A DNA stretch of 64,000 nt from Saprospiraceae bacterium UBA3362 (GCA_002360455.1 DEQQ01000018.1:10578-74577); one strand, 5' to 3'. Shown: positions 1 through 9,639, counted from the first letter of the stretch. Notes: generated by a model not told the origin, from the sequence alone. A program made the numbers and translations.

Positions 1-426
1 TATATATATGTATGATATTCTAATTTTTATAAAAAACTTTGTCGATTTCGAAAAATTCTGAAGAAAGGTGAATTTCTGTTTCATATTATAAAATTTAAAT
101 TGTTACTTTGGAATTATTGATTTATGTTTACTACAAATATACAATGTCTCTTTATTTATTTTTCAATTATTTTTTTAATATTGCAATAGCCAAAGTTTGA
201 TTTCAATAGATAAGAAAAATTGGATTTACAAATTGAATACCAACTTTATTGCTATGATCAAAGATTAGTTTTAATGAAAACAATATAAAAAAAATAATGG
301 GACAAAATAGGTACAGATAAATTCTTCCCACAAAAGTTCATTGCAGGAGTTGTCTATAAAATATATAACCACACATTCCAATGATCCGATTAATTATGCT
401 AGGATTTTTTTCTTTTTGCATGAAGT
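1..426. other. AT-rich gene-free stretch
   Basis: No open reading frame of convincing length or composition is visible on either strand. The sequence is very AT-rich with short homopolymer runs and no clear terminator. It lies downstream of the EF-G-like gene, whose stop is at 614, and any upstream neighbour is outside the window. Confidence 0.5.
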
Positions 427-517
427 GGCTGGAATGCGCTGCTAACAGCAGCGGTGCGAAGCACGGAGCAAAGAGAACCCTGTAAGACACCGACCCGGCT
501 ATGCCGGGTCATGCCCA
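427..517 (+). repeat. REP-like hairpin repeat, copy 1
   Basis: This is one of four related intergenic elements in the window. The conserved end reads CCGACCC, then a perfect hairpin with an 8-bp stem and a 3-nt loop (492-510), then ATGCCC. A second GC-rich part lies about 60 bases upstream. It sits in otherwise AT-rich DNA about 100 bases past the 3' end of the EF-G-like gene. The other copies are at about 2832-2925 (minus), 26589-26668 and 38848-38956. Function unknown; palindromic REP/BIME-like elements are the nearest analogy. Confidence 0.6.
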
Positions 518-613
518 TTGATTTAATAGTTTATCCTGAAAATTTTATTTTAGCTTCTATCTGTTCTTCGTTTGAATTTATCTAAAAAGCTAAGATGAGC
601 TGCTTGGAAAAAA

Positions 614-2743
614 TTATTCTTCTGCTTCTTTGTGATGCGCTTGATATTCTTGTGTAAGTTTCATCTGAATATCCGGTGTGACCGGTGCATATTCTGCAAA
701 ACTCAGACTAAACTTTGCTTTACCCTGAGTGAGTGATCTCAGACTGCTGGAATAATTATGCATCTCGGAGAGCGGAACTCTTGCTTTTATTTTTTGATAG
801 TGACCTTCTGTATCCATTCCCATAATAATAGAACGACGAGTCTGAAGATCTCCCATGATATCTCCGGTATGAGTGTCAGAACACAATATGGTCAAATCAT
901 AAACAGGCTCAAGCAACTGCGCTCCTGCTTGATGGAATGCATCTTTGAAGGCCATAGTTCCTGCGATTTGAAATGCCATATCATTGCTGTCCACCGGATG
1001 CATTTTTCCATCGAAAACACTAACTCTTATGTTGGTGCAATAAGAACCTGTAAGCGGACCTTCTATCATTTTGTTCATCACTCCTTTCTGAATGGCGTTA
1101 GAAAATTTTGCATCAATGCTTCCTCCAACGATGCACCAATAGAAAGCAAGTTTTCCTCCCCAAGCGAGTTCTTCATAATGCTTGTTTCTTACATTGAGTC
1201 CCGCAGGGTCTGCCATTCCTTCATGATAAGGCTCTACTCTGATGTGGACTTCGGCAAATTGTCCTGCTCCTCCGGATTGTTTTTTATGTCGATAAGTAGT
1301 ATCTGCAGCTTTTGTAATAGTCTCCAGATATGGAATTTTCGGTTTGATAAATTCCATATGAAGGCCATGCAATTTTTCTATCCTGTAGCGCACAAGATCC
1401 AAGTGCATTTGCCCTTGACCATGAAGAATATTTTGTTTGAGTCGTTGAGATTGTTCCAAGATCAATGTAGGGTCTTCCTCTTGAAGATCGTGAATATCCT
1501 TGACCAATTTTTCTAAATCGTTTTTGTTGGCAGCCTGAAACGCGGTGCGTATTCTTGGTTCGGGAAATGGAATTGGGGCAATCTCCAGTTCAGTTCCTTT
1601 GGTGCTCAGAGTATTGTTGGTATGGCTGTCTTTTAGCTTGACCAATGCACCAATATCTCCGGCTACAAGTTCGTTTACGGCCTCTCTGCTTTTGCCGTTG
1701 CTTACATAGATTTGGTTAATGCGTTCTGTGCCTCTGTTGCTTGCATTGACAAGCTCATCGCCGGTCTTGAGAATTCCGCTATAGACTTTGAAGTAAGAGA
1801 CTCTTCCCACCTTAGGTTCGCTCATTGTCTTGTATATAAATATGCTTGTTGGAGCAGCCGTTTTACAAGCGAGCTCACCTTCTTTGAGTTTGGCGGCAGG
1901 TCTGTCATCAGGTGCAGGACAAACATCATTTAGAAATCCCATGATTCTGCCCAGTCCCATGTTCTTGATGGCAGACGCACAGAACACCGGAATCAACTGT
2001 TGTTTTGCAATTCCTTTTCGGAGTCCATGAGCCAGCTCAATCTCGTCCAATGTCCCTGTATCAAAAAAATGTTCCATCAAAGTATCATCATTTTCTGCAG
2101 CAGCTTCTACTATCGCATTGTGCATTTTTTGAGCCTTATCTTTTTCGGAATCGGGAATTGGTTTCTTGACAGGTTTTCCTCCATCGCTTGGAAATTCATA
2201 CATCACCATTCGCAAGGCATCCACGATTTGATTCAGACCTTTACCTTGGTTAAGCGGATATTGAAAAGGAATCAATTTGTGGCCAAAGCGATTCACGGCC
2301 TGTTCCAATGTTTGATCAAAATCAGATTTCTCATGATCGCATTGATTGATGATAAACATGGTAGGCAAGTGGATTTCTTCCAAATATTCCCATATCAATT
2401 CTGTTCCAACTTCTACTCCATGCGCAGAGTTGAGAACCACAACTCCTAAGTCTGCTACCTTCATAGAAGAGAGAATTTCTCCCACAAAATCATCCGAGCC
2501 CGGAGTGTCAATGATATTAATTTTGGAGTCTTTCCAGGATACATGCATCAACTTAGAAAAAAGACTGGATTTACGCTCTTGCTCAATCTCAGAAAAATCT
2601 GAAACTGTATTACCGCCATCGATCGTCCCACGTCGTTGGATAGCCTTAGCTTCAAACAACATGGATTCTACAATGCTGGTTTTACCGGCATGACTGTGCC
2701 CAAGAAGGACAATGTTGCGAATGTGTTTTGGATCTCTGCTCAT
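614..2743 (-). CDS. Elongation factor G-like GTPase paralogue with altered catalytic site
   Basis: The 709-aa protein has the full EF-G layout: N-terminal G domain, domain II, and the C-terminal domains III-V. The P-loop is GHSHAGKTS (15-23). The switch II motif is DTPGS (79-83), where canonical EF-G has DTPGH, so the His that activates water for GTP hydrolysis is Ser here. The switch I segment reads EQERKSSL instead of EQERGITI, so its conserved Thr is also missing. The guanine-recognition motif is NQCD (133-136) rather than NKxD. It should act on the ribosome in the cytosol, but it is a divergent paralogue, not the housekeeping fusA, and no rpsL/rpsG/tuf neighbours are present. It may resemble the GTPase-deficient EF-G2 described in Bacteroides, which I infer only from these residues. 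The gene stands alone, flanked by REP-like repeats on both sides. Confidence 0.9.
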   Translation of the reverse strand: MSRDPKHIRNIVLLGHSHAGKTSIVESMLFEAKAIQRRGTIDGGNTVSDFSEIEQERKSSLFSKLMHVSWKDSKINIIDTPGSDDFVGEILSSMKVADLGVVVLNSAHGVEVGTELIWEYLEEIHLPTMFIINQCDHEKSDFDQTLEQAVNRFGHKLIPFQYPLNQGKGLNQIVDALRMVMYEFPSDGGKPVKKPIPDSEKDKAQKMHNAIVEAAAENDDTLMEHFFDTGTLDEIELAHGLRKGIAKQQLIPVFCASAIKNMGLGRIMGFLNDVCPAPDDRPAAKLKEGELACKTAAPTSIFIYKTMSEPKVGRVSYFKVYSGILKTGDELVNASNRGTERINQIYVSNGKSREAVNELVAGDIGALVKLKDSHTNNTLSTKGTELEIAPIPFPEPRIRTAFQAANKNDLEKLVKDIHDLQEEDPTLILEQSQRLKQNILHGQGQMHLDLVRYRIEKLHGLHMEFIKPKIPYLETITKAADTTYRHKKQSGGAGQFAEVHIRVEPYHEGMADPAGLNVRNKHYEELAWGGKLAFYWCIVGGSIDAKFSNAIQKGVMNKMIEGPLTGSYCTNIRVSVFDGKMHPVDSNDMAFQIAGTMAFKDAFHQAGAQLLEPVYDLTILCSDTHTGDIMGDLQTRRSIIMGMDTEGHYQKIKARVPLSEMHNYSSSLRSLTQGKAKFSLSFAEYAPVTPDIQMKLTQEYQAHHKEAEE

Positions 2744-2831
2744 GATCTATTCGTTTTTGTTTTTATTAAAAAATAAAGAACTCGTTCCAAATCAGCTCAT
2801 TTCTTGACCTACGAAGAGATAAGAAAAATAT

Positions 2832-2925
2832 GGCTGTGCCCCCGCCACAGGCGGGGTCGGGCTATCCACTGCAAGTCCTCAGTCGCTTTGCTCCTTCCGG
2901 TCTTTCCGTTTCTATCCCTCACAGA
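2832..2925 (-). repeat. REP-like hairpin repeat, copy 2
   Basis: Read on the minus strand it shows CCCGACC, a 7-bp GC-rich hairpin with a 3-nt loop (2840-2856), then GGCACAGCCA, like the other three copies. It lies in the gene-free interval 2744-3492 between two divergently oriented genes. The rest of that interval is AT-rich. A TATTTTTG box at 3390-3397 could be a -7 element for the next gene, but no TTG sits at the right distance. Confidence 0.5.
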
Positions 2926-3492
2926 GGTCCTCCGAATGCGGCCTATGGTATAGGCTGTTTTTCTTTTGCATTGCCTGTCTCTAAAACAAGCTAAAGGCAA
3001 AACGATAACATCCATCAAGACTTCTGAGTCTGATTCTTGGTTCAATAATAAAATGTTTTGGCCTAAGAAAAAAATAAATTATCTCACAGGACTCAATCTC
3101 CATGCAACAAAATGAGGTAAAATCAAAAATTATAAAATATAATATGGCGATCTATTCTGACAAAGCACCCTCAGAAATATTATTTTAAAAACACATCCTT
3201 TCTTAAAATATAATTTTTATTTCAAAATTAAGTAGATTGGATCAATTGATCTTTGTCAAATGAGTTTTATAATATTTACTCAAGCTCACAGCCGAAAATA
3301 AAAATTCTAAAATCCTATTCCAAACTATCAAAGAATAAAGCGAATGAAAATATCTACAATATTGGCTGCGATCATCCAAAAAATCTTCGTATTTTTGAAT
3401 CCAATTCGAAGCTTCGAATTTAAGCTTTGATATTATTAGTCTTACTCAAGAAATTGGGTGTTAAATTGTTTAGAATACAAGATCAACTAACC

Positions 3493-5136
3493 ATGAAAAA
3501 AACTTTACTTTTAGCTTGTTTCACAAGCTTTGGCTGCCTCTTTGCACAAAGTCCTAAGAAGGCTTTGGTGGAGCATTTCACACAGGCTTCTTGTCCACCT
3601 TGCGCACAGGTCAATCCTATTATTCATCCCATCCTTGATGCAAACAAAGAGAAAGTAGTGCGAATTACTCATCAGGTAAGCTGGCCGGGAACAGATCCTA
3701 TGAACAAAGACAATCCTGGTGAAGTACAAAACAGAGTAACTTATTATGGGATTTCTGCTGTACCACAATCAGCCCTCAACGGAAAAGACGGTGCTTCTAC
3801 AGAACTTATAACTCAAAGCAATCTTGAAGAAGCTTACAGCGGTACTTCTCCTTACGAAATCAAATTGACCTACGAATTAAGTCCGTTTTACAATAGCCTC
3901 AAGGTAAATGTAGAGGTCAAACTTACAGGCCTTGCTCAGAGCAGAGCTATGCTGCGAGTGGCTGTCTTAGAAAAAGTCATCAACTTCATTGTTCCGCCGG
4001 GAACCAATGGAGAAAAATCGTTTCATCATGTGATGAAAAAATATCTACCAAGCTCTACCGGAACTTCTATTGCAGAATTAGTCAATGCTGGAGATACAAA
4101 ATCATTCAGCTTCGATTATCGCTTTGACAAACTGTATAATTTCAAAAATCTAGAAGTGGCTGCATTCATTCAAAACGACCAGACAAAAGAAGCCCTTCAA
4201 GCCGAAAATGTAGAAGTGGAGTTTACATCAGGAAACGGATCGGATGCTTTGATCAGAAATTATGGAGCCGCTGCTCTCAGTCAAGAGTTAGTGTGCGGAA
4301 CTTCTACTCCTGTAACTTTACAAGTCTATAACAATGGAAATAAAACCATAAGTTCAATGAATTTTGAATATTCTGCGAACAATGGTCCTTCAGCAAGCTA
4401 CAATTGGACAGGCAGCATCACTTCCGGAACAGAGAAGACGATCGTCCTTCCTAATGTTACAATCCCAAATTATTATGCAACAAATTTGATTAATGTAAAA
4501 ATGACTAAGGTCAACCAAGAGGATGATGTCAACCCAATCAATAATGAAGTCAATGTCCCATTCAAATTACCGATCTCTACCACTGTCAATTCTAAATTTG
4601 AATTCAAACCATTTGCAAAGGCAGATCTTGTTCGGTTCGAAATTGTCGATGAAAACAATCAGATTATTTTGAAAGACGGACCTTTTCAAAATTTGAATTT
4701 AAATTCGTATCCTTTAGCATTGAACTCCAACAATTGTTATAAGATTCTAGTGTACAATGACCATACTTCACTAAATGCAAATTTCAAATTGTACAATGAT
4801 CAAAACACTCTTTTACTCAATGGAAAATCCATCGTGAATGGCATCACTACAGAGCCATTTACCACTTTCAGTATCATAAGCTCAACCCATTCATCTACAG
4901 AGGCAGATTTTAATCTTTATCCTAATCCAAGCTCAGATCAGATTACCATTGAACTCAATGAAAACGGCAATGCAAGCATGATCCTTACCGATATTCATGG
5001 TAAGTTGCTTAAACAACTCAAGCTACAGCAACAAATCAATACCGTAAATTTAGATCAGATTGAAAATGGAGTTTATTTCATCCATATCCAACAGCAATCT
5101 AAAACCGCTTGCAAAAAATTAATTATTCAGCATTAA
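3493..5136 (+). CDS. Omp28-related secreted protein with T9SS type A sorting domain
   Basis: The 547-aa protein starts at the ATG giving MKKTLLLACFTSFG, a normal signal peptide ending near FAQ; an upstream in-frame start at 3427 would put a poor extension before it. A thioredoxin-like segment with ASCPPCAQ (CxxC) follows the signal peptide, as in Omp28-family outer-membrane lipoproteins of Bacteroidota. A middle region resembles the Omp28 beta domain and a CARDB-like Ig module. The C-terminus, from NLYPNPSSDQ to KKLIIQH, is a type A T9SS sorting domain, so it is probably exported to the cell surface. Its stop is 10 bases before the RidA-type gene, which suggests co-transcription with the tryptophan catabolic genes. 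Its role there is unknown. Confidence 0.85.
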   Translation: MKKTLLLACFTSFGCLFAQSPKKALVEHFTQASCPPCAQVNPIIHPILDANKEKVVRITHQVSWPGTDPMNKDNPGEVQNRVTYYGISAVPQSALNGKDGASTELITQSNLEEAYSGTSPYEIKLTYELSPFYNSLKVNVEVKLTGLAQSRAMLRVAVLEKVINFIVPPGTNGEKSFHHVMKKYLPSSTGTSIAELVNAGDTKSFSFDYRFDKLYNFKNLEVAAFIQNDQTKEALQAENVEVEFTSGNGSDALIRNYGAAALSQELVCGTSTPVTLQVYNNGNKTISSMNFEYSANNGPSASYNWTGSITSGTEKTIVLPNVTIPNYYATNLINVKMTKVNQEDDVNPINNEVNVPFKLPISTTVNSKFEFKPFAKADLVRFEIVDENNQIILKDGPFQNLNLNSYPLALNSNNCYKILVYNDHTSLNANFKLYNDQNTLLLNGKSIVNGITTEPFTTFSIISSTHSSTEADFNLYPNPSSDQITIELNENGNASMILTDIHGKLLKQLKLQQQINTVNLDQIENGVYFIHIQQQSKTACKKLIIQH

Positions 5137-5146
5137 TATCATTTTT

Positions 5147-5563
5147 TTGGAATCTAAAGTTTTACAACATAAAGCAAAACCAAGAGGAAAATTTCCCCAC
5201 ATCAAACGTGTGGGGGATTTTCTTTTTGTCTCCGGAACAAGCTCAAGAAGAAAAGACAATTCCATAGAAGGTGCCGAAGTAGATGAATATGGAGCAACAG
5301 AACTCGACATCAAAAAACAAACTCGCGCTGTTATTCTGAATATTAAAGATATTCTGAGTGAAATGGATGCCGATCTGGAAGATTTGGCCGAACTAACTTG
5401 CTTTCTTGTAAACATGAACGATTTTAAAGCATACAATGAGGTCTATGCAGAATTTTTCAATGAAAACGGCCCGACTCGAACCACTGTAGCCGTACATCAA
5501 TTACCACACCCTCACCTTCTCATCGAAATCAAAGCAGTAGCTTACAAACCTATCTCAAAATAG
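5147..5563 (+). CDS. RidA-family protein, probable 2-aminomuconate deaminase
   Basis: At 138 aa this has the normal size of the RidA/YjgF/UK114 family. Recognisable parts are GDFLFVSGTSSR, DIKKQTRAVILNIKDIL and the C-terminal FFNENGPTRTTVAVHQLP, where the Arg after GPTR matches the substrate-binding Arg of the family. The start is TTG at 5147; no in-frame ATG gives a complete domain. RidA proteins hydrolyse imines or enamines, and a subgroup acts as 2-aminomuconate deaminase in tryptophan degradation. The immediate neighbours, tryptophan dioxygenase and ACMSD, favour that subgroup. This assignment is from context; a general RidA role is the alternative. Confidence 0.85.
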   Translation: MESKVLQHKAKPRGKFPHIKRVGDFLFVSGTSSRRKDNSIEGAEVDEYGATELDIKKQTRAVILNIKDILSEMDADLEDLAELTCFLVNMNDFKAYNEVYAEFFNENGPTRTTVAVHQLPHPHLLIEIKAVAYKPISK

Positions 5564-5615
5564 TTTTCCCTTTGATTTGTTCCTAAATAAAACCAATTTA
5601 AATTAATATAAACCC

Positions 5616-6719
5616 ATGAAAAAAACAGATAAATACGCAGCTATTCACTATCATGATTACCTTCAACTAGATGCCATTTTATCTTCTCAAATTCCACGAA
5701 GCGGTCTTTATGAAAATGCAGCTCATGAAGAAACATTATTCATTATCATCCATCAAGTGTATGAACTTTGGTTCAAACAAATTTTACACGAAGTAGGATC
5801 TGTTATGAATATGTTTGACAAAGATCATGTGGATGAAAAAAATATAGGAATCGCAGTAGCCAGAATAGAACGAGTCAATGAAATTATGAAGCTGCTCATT
5901 CAGCAAATTCAAGTTTTGGAAACCATGACTCCTTTGGACTTTTTGGAGTTTAGAAATTTTCTATTTCCTGCCTCCGGATTTCAAAGTTTTCAATTTAGGA
6001 AATTGGAAATCTTGTTGGGATTAAAAATTCAACAGCGTTTCAGTTACCAGTCCAGACCATACTATCACGAGTTTGATGCTAAACAGCAGGAGGAAATTCA
6101 ATCTATGGAACAGGCTAAAAGTTTGTTTGATCAAATCGTACAATGGCTAGAGCGAACTCCGTTTTTACAGTTTGACCATTTTCATTTTGATGTTGCCTAT
6201 AGAGAAGCCATTCTCAAAATGATTGAAGCAGAAAAACAGGCTATCATTGACAGTGATTATCTTGATGATGATGCCAAGCAGGCAAGGCTGGTAATGATTG
6301 GAGTCAATGGAGAATATTTTGGAACTGTCTTAGATCCAATCAAACATCAGGAGCGACTGGATGCAGGAGAAATCAGAATTTCATATAAATCTATGATGGC
6401 TGCGATCTTGATTCACTTATACCGCGATGCCCCTATTCTTCAATTGCCTTACAGATTGTTGGAGAGTATTACAACCATGGATGAATTGTTTACGACATGG
6501 AGATATCGTCATGCTCAGATGGTGATGAGAATGTTGGGAAAGAAAACAGGAACAGGAGGATCTTCGGGATTTGACTACCTGATGGAAACTGTAAAACGCC
6601 ATCAGATTTTCAAAGATTTTCAACATGTTTCAACTCTGCTGATCCCTCGTTCTTACCTACCGGTTCTCCCTGAAAAACTTCAACAAGAATTAGGATTTTA
6701 TTATTCTTTCAAATCTTAG
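5616..6719 (+). CDS. kynA: Tryptophan 2,3-dioxygenase
   Basis: This cytosolic haem enzyme opens the indole ring of L-tryptophan to N-formylkynurenine, the first step of the kynurenine pathway. The 367-aa protein carries the family signatures HEETLFIIIHQVYELWFKQ near the N-terminus, with the distal His and substrate-binding residues, and WRYRHAQMVMRMLG followed by GTGGSSG near the C-terminus, with the haem-ligand His. Length is somewhat above the roughly 280-aa short bacterial enzymes and close to the longer Bacteroidota type. It starts with ATG at 5616, 52 bases after the RidA-type gene, and ends 4 bases before the ACMSD gene, so the three are almost certainly one transcript. Kynurenine formamidase, kynureninase and 3-hydroxyanthranilate dioxygenase are not in the window. 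Confidence 0.95.
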   Translation: MKKTDKYAAIHYHDYLQLDAILSSQIPRSGLYENAAHEETLFIIIHQVYELWFKQILHEVGSVMNMFDKDHVDEKNIGIAVARIERVNEIMKLLIQQIQVLETMTPLDFLEFRNFLFPASGFQSFQFRKLEILLGLKIQQRFSYQSRPYYHEFDAKQQEEIQSMEQAKSLFDQIVQWLERTPFLQFDHFHFDVAYREAILKMIEAEKQAIIDSDYLDDDAKQARLVMIGVNGEYFGTVLDPIKHQERLDAGEIRISYKSMMAAILIHLYRDAPILQLPYRLLESITTMDELFTTWRYRHAQMVMRMLGKKTGTGGSSGFDYLMETVKRHQIFKDFQHVSTLLIPRSYLPVLPEKLQQELGFYYSFKS

Positions 6720-6723
6720 AATT

Positions 6724-7719
6724 TTGAAACGAATCGACATTCATACTCATATTATTCCTGAACATCTTCCTCAATGGGCTGAAAAATTCGGTTACAGTGG
6801 ATTTATCTCATTGAATCATCATACCTCATGCAAAGCACGTATGATGATCGACAATAAATTTTTTAGAGAGATAGAGTCCAACTGTTGGGATCCTGCAGTT
6901 CGTGCATCGGACTGCGATGCTTCTCAAATAGAGGTTCAAGTTTTAAGTACAATCCCTGTACTATTTTCTTATTGGGCCAAGCCTCAAGATGGTTATGATG
7001 TCTGTAGATTTCTCAACGATCATATTGCGGAGACTGTTAGAAAATATCCTCATCGTTTTGTGGGACTTGGAACTCTTCCTATGCAGGACCCGGATCTTGC
7101 ATGTAAAGAACTTGAGCGTTGTGTAAACGATCTTGGTCTCGCTGGTATTGAAATTGGGAGTCATATCAACCAATGGAATCTCAATGAAAAAGTCTTGTTT
7201 CCCGTTTATCAAAAAGCTGAAGAAGAAGGAGCTTGTATTTTTGTACATCCTTGGGATATGATGGGGACAGATAGAATGCCTAATTATTGGTTGCCATGGT
7301 TGGTTGGTATGCCTGCAGAGACTTCACTTGCTATATGTTCAATGATCTTTGGTGGGGTATTTGGAGCATTTCCTGATCTCCGAGTTGCCTTTGCTCATGG
7401 TGGAGGGTCTTTTGGTGGAACTTATGCTAGAATTCGACATGGTTTTGAAGCCAGACCGGATCTTGTAGCTGTAGATCACAATGTACATCCCGATCACTAT
7501 TTAGGAAAATTTTGGGTAGATTCATTGGTATTGGATCAACACATGTTGGATCAATTAATAAAATTGTTTGGACATGAAAAAATTGCACTTGGTACAGATT
7601 ATCCTTTTCCCCTTGGTGAAACCACTCCAGGAAAATTAATCGAAGAGTCCTCACATCCCGAGGCTATAAAAGATTGGTTGAGGTATAAGTCCGCAGAAGC
7701 TTGGCTTGGAATTGGATAA
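6724..7719 (+). CDS. 2-amino-3-carboxymuconate-6-semialdehyde decarboxylase (ACMSD), amidohydrolase family
   Basis: ACMSD decarboxylates the ring-opened product of 3-hydroxyanthranilate and directs tryptophan carbon to the 2-aminomuconate branch instead of quinolinate/NAD. The 331-aa protein begins IDIHTHIIPEHLP, whose HxH pair binds the catalytic metal, and continues with FVHPWDMMG, AFAHGGGSFGG and ALGTDYPFPLGE, which supply the other metal-binding His and Asp residues. The start is TTG at 6724, four bases after the stop of the dioxygenase gene, indicating tight coupling. With the upstream RidA-type deaminase it forms a short lower-pathway module. The call is strong because of the ACMSD-specific motifs and the neighbours. 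Confidence 0.93.
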   Translation: MKRIDIHTHIIPEHLPQWAEKFGYSGFISLNHHTSCKARMMIDNKFFREIESNCWDPAVRASDCDASQIEVQVLSTIPVLFSYWAKPQDGYDVCRFLNDHIAETVRKYPHRFVGLGTLPMQDPDLACKELERCVNDLGLAGIEIGSHINQWNLNEKVLFPVYQKAEEEGACIFVHPWDMMGTDRMPNYWLPWLVGMPAETSLAICSMIFGGVFGAFPDLRVAFAHGGGSFGGTYARIRHGFEARPDLVAVDHNVHPDHYLGKFWVDSLVLDQHMLDQLIKLFGHEKIALGTDYPFPLGETTPGKLIEESSHPEAIKDWLRYKSAEAWLGIG

Positions 7720-7733
7720 TCAGCCTTTCCAAA

Positions 7734-8471
7734 TCATTCTTCACGACTAGAAAGTTTTTTGTTGTAATTGGCAGAACGAATTCCTTTTTGCTTTCTCAAT
7801 ACGATTAATAATTCGTAAGGGCCGATCAAGGCTTTATTGAAGCTCATTAAATACAGGCTCATATATTGCGACAGTTGGCTCTCAATTTTTAAACCGCAAA
7901 ATTGAAAATCTTGCAACAGCTGTTGAGAAGTAATCGAAGAATCTATATCAACAATTATTTCATCTTTGATTATCTCCGGAGTATTTGCCTGCTCTTTCTT
8001 TAACAATTGAGTCCAATGTTCTGACTGTTCCAGTTTGATAACAGCATCATTAATTTTGCTTAGCTCCGATGGAAGATTTGTATTGGAGTGTATTGTTTTT
8101 CTCAACACACCCTCTGTATCATAATATTTCATATCCAACTCAGGCAAATCGGGAATATTCAAAAAATAATTAGAATTAAATTGATCCCATTGTACCGATC
8201 TGATTTGTTGTATTAAACTTTGGGAGTTTTTTATTTCTGTAAAGTAAACTCCTTTCATCTCTACATTTTCTTTACCTTCATAAACCGCAAGGCCATTACT
8301 AAAAACAGTAATTTTATATACAGCACAGTTTCCAAAACAGGGGCTTTTCTGCAAGCTCAACACTTTATAAAAATCCAATTTTTCATTCTGTTTTTGACTC
8401 AAAGGTTTGGTCGATTGACAAGCTATAAATGCAACAACAATGCAAAAAGTCCACCAATAAAAACGATACAT
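7734..8471 (-). CDS. Lipoprotein with DUF6438-like domain
   Basis: The 245-aa protein begins with a short signal peptide and a lipobox-like VAFIAC, so it is probably a lipoprotein. Residues about 35-75 hold SPCFGNCAVYKITVFSNG, the pattern of the DUF6438 family (PCFGxCPxYxxxIxxxG), whose function is unknown. The C-terminal half has no motif I recognise. It is the last gene of a minus-strand run: its start codon lies 7 bases from the stop of the M43 protease gene. It converges on the ACMSD gene with a gap of 14 bases. Confidence 0.75.
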   Translation of the reverse strand: MYRFYWWTFCIVVAFIACQSTKPLSQKQNEKLDFYKVLSLQKSPCFGNCAVYKITVFSNGLAVYEGKENVEMKGVYFTEIKNSQSLIQQIRSVQWDQFNSNYFLNIPDLPELDMKYYDTEGVLRKTIHSNTNLPSELSKINDAVIKLEQSEHWTQLLKKEQANTPEIIKDEIIVDIDSSITSQQLLQDFQFCGLKIESQLSQYMSLYLMSFNKALIGPYELLIVLRKQKGIRSANYNKKLSSREE

Positions 8472-8478
8472 AAATTAT

Positions 8479-9633
8479 TTAATTTGAAATAAAGAAGAAA
8501 AACGATTGGTTGCTTTGTTTTGTTTTAATGAGCACAAAATAGTTGCCCGGAGTAAGGATTTTATCTGTTTTATTTATGATATAACGGCTCTCGCCTTGTA
8601 CTTTTCTGAAATGAATTTTTTGTCCTAAACTATTATACAATTCTAATTCTCCATCGAATTCTTTATTCTCTCTTTGCTGGATCACCCACTGCTGGGAATT
8701 GCCATAAAGAAAATAATCAGTATTGACAGATTCCATTGTATCACAAGGAAATGAAATTCCTGCTCGCTGATTTGAAATTACCTCTCTCATCCGCTCTACT
8801 TGTCCATGTGTAAACATTTTCATACAGGCATCATCCACCAAGCTCATATAATTCATGAATTGATTGCTCGTATTGCAAGAAAACTGTGGGTATGAAGGGC
8901 AGCCAAAGTAATTTCCCACCTGGCTGGGAGTATCATTGATTCCATCATCACTATTGCAATTATTTCCTGTGGCCAAATGTTTTAGTCCGAGATAATGACC
9001 CATTTCATGAACTAATGTCATACCCAAATGAAATGGCCTGTTGTCAGTCTTGAATCCAAAATATTTCGGGTCAATTATAATTCCATCCATTTCATCCGTA
9101 GCTTGTTCCGGAAATACCGCTTGCGCAAAACCACAGTCTTTTCGTTGGGCAACAAATATGTTAAGATATCTTTTAGGATCCCAGAGATCGCTGCCACCGA
9201 GACTGGTCTTCATGGCAAAAAATGTTTTCGAATTTTTTCGACATCCTGTATTCTCCACATTTGTTTTTACTCTTATGACTCCGGTAGTATTCTGACCTGA
9301 TGGATCCTTTTTTGCCAAACAGAAATTGATATTGGGAGATGCAGCAACTGATCTGAATTCTTCGGGGATGTGAATATCCAATTTGGCATTTCTTCGATGA
9401 AAGTGATCATTCAATATTTCCAATTGCGAATAAAGTTCGGCGGCGCTCACATTCTCATCTTCATTCAAAAAAACAACATGAAATACAACTTGAATTTCAA
9501 TAGTTGCATCACGAAAATGAACATTATTTTGTCTGGATTGATCAGATAGGAAATCTACAGTAGCACAACGTTGTGACCATAGCAGTGATGGCAGATAAAA
9601 AATAAAAAGGAATGTACTCAGACAAACTTTCAT
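8479..9633 (-). CDS. Secreted M43-family (pappalysin-type) zinc metalloprotease
   Basis: The 384-aa protein has an N-terminal signal peptide ending near LLWSQ. The zinc motif HEMGHYLGLKH (209-219) fits HExxHxxGxxH of metzincins, and the downstream NYMSL supplies the Met-turn of the M43/MEROPS pappalysin group. Paired Cys residues around the catalytic domain suit an extracellular enzyme. The last 80 residues (YFLYGNSQQ ... FYFV-like strands ending FFFFISN) resemble a divergent T9SS type A sorting domain, which I infer rather than see clearly. The gene lies between the coiled-coil lipoprotein gene (6 bases) and the DUF6438-like gene (7 bases), which points to one operon. Confidence 0.88.
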   Translation of the reverse strand: MKVCLSTFLFIFYLPSLLWSQRCATVDFLSDQSRQNNVHFRDATIEIQVVFHVVFLNEDENVSAAELYSQLEILNDHFHRRNAKLDIHIPEEFRSVAASPNINFCLAKKDPSGQNTTGVIRVKTNVENTGCRKNSKTFFAMKTSLGGSDLWDPKRYLNIFVAQRKDCGFAQAVFPEQATDEMDGIIIDPKYFGFKTDNRPFHLGMTLVHEMGHYLGLKHLATGNNCNSDDGINDTPSQVGNYFGCPSYPQFSCNTSNQFMNYMSLVDDACMKMFTHGQVERMREVISNQRAGISFPCDTMESVNTDYFLYGNSQQWVIQQRENKEFDGELELYNSLGQKIHFRKVQGESRYIINKTDKILTPGNYFVLIKTKQSNQSFFFFISN

Positions 9634-9639
9634 TCCGCA

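Noticed and set aside
758..1516. 252-aa plus-strand frame opposite the EF-G-like gene
   Set aside because: It is an antisense shadow of a clear EF-G homologue, with Cys/His/Phe-rich low-quality protein sequence.
2809..3045. 78-aa minus-strand reading frame
   Set aside because: It reads through the GC-rich REP-like repeat, has a basic, non-homologous composition and no start context. The repeat explains the open frame.
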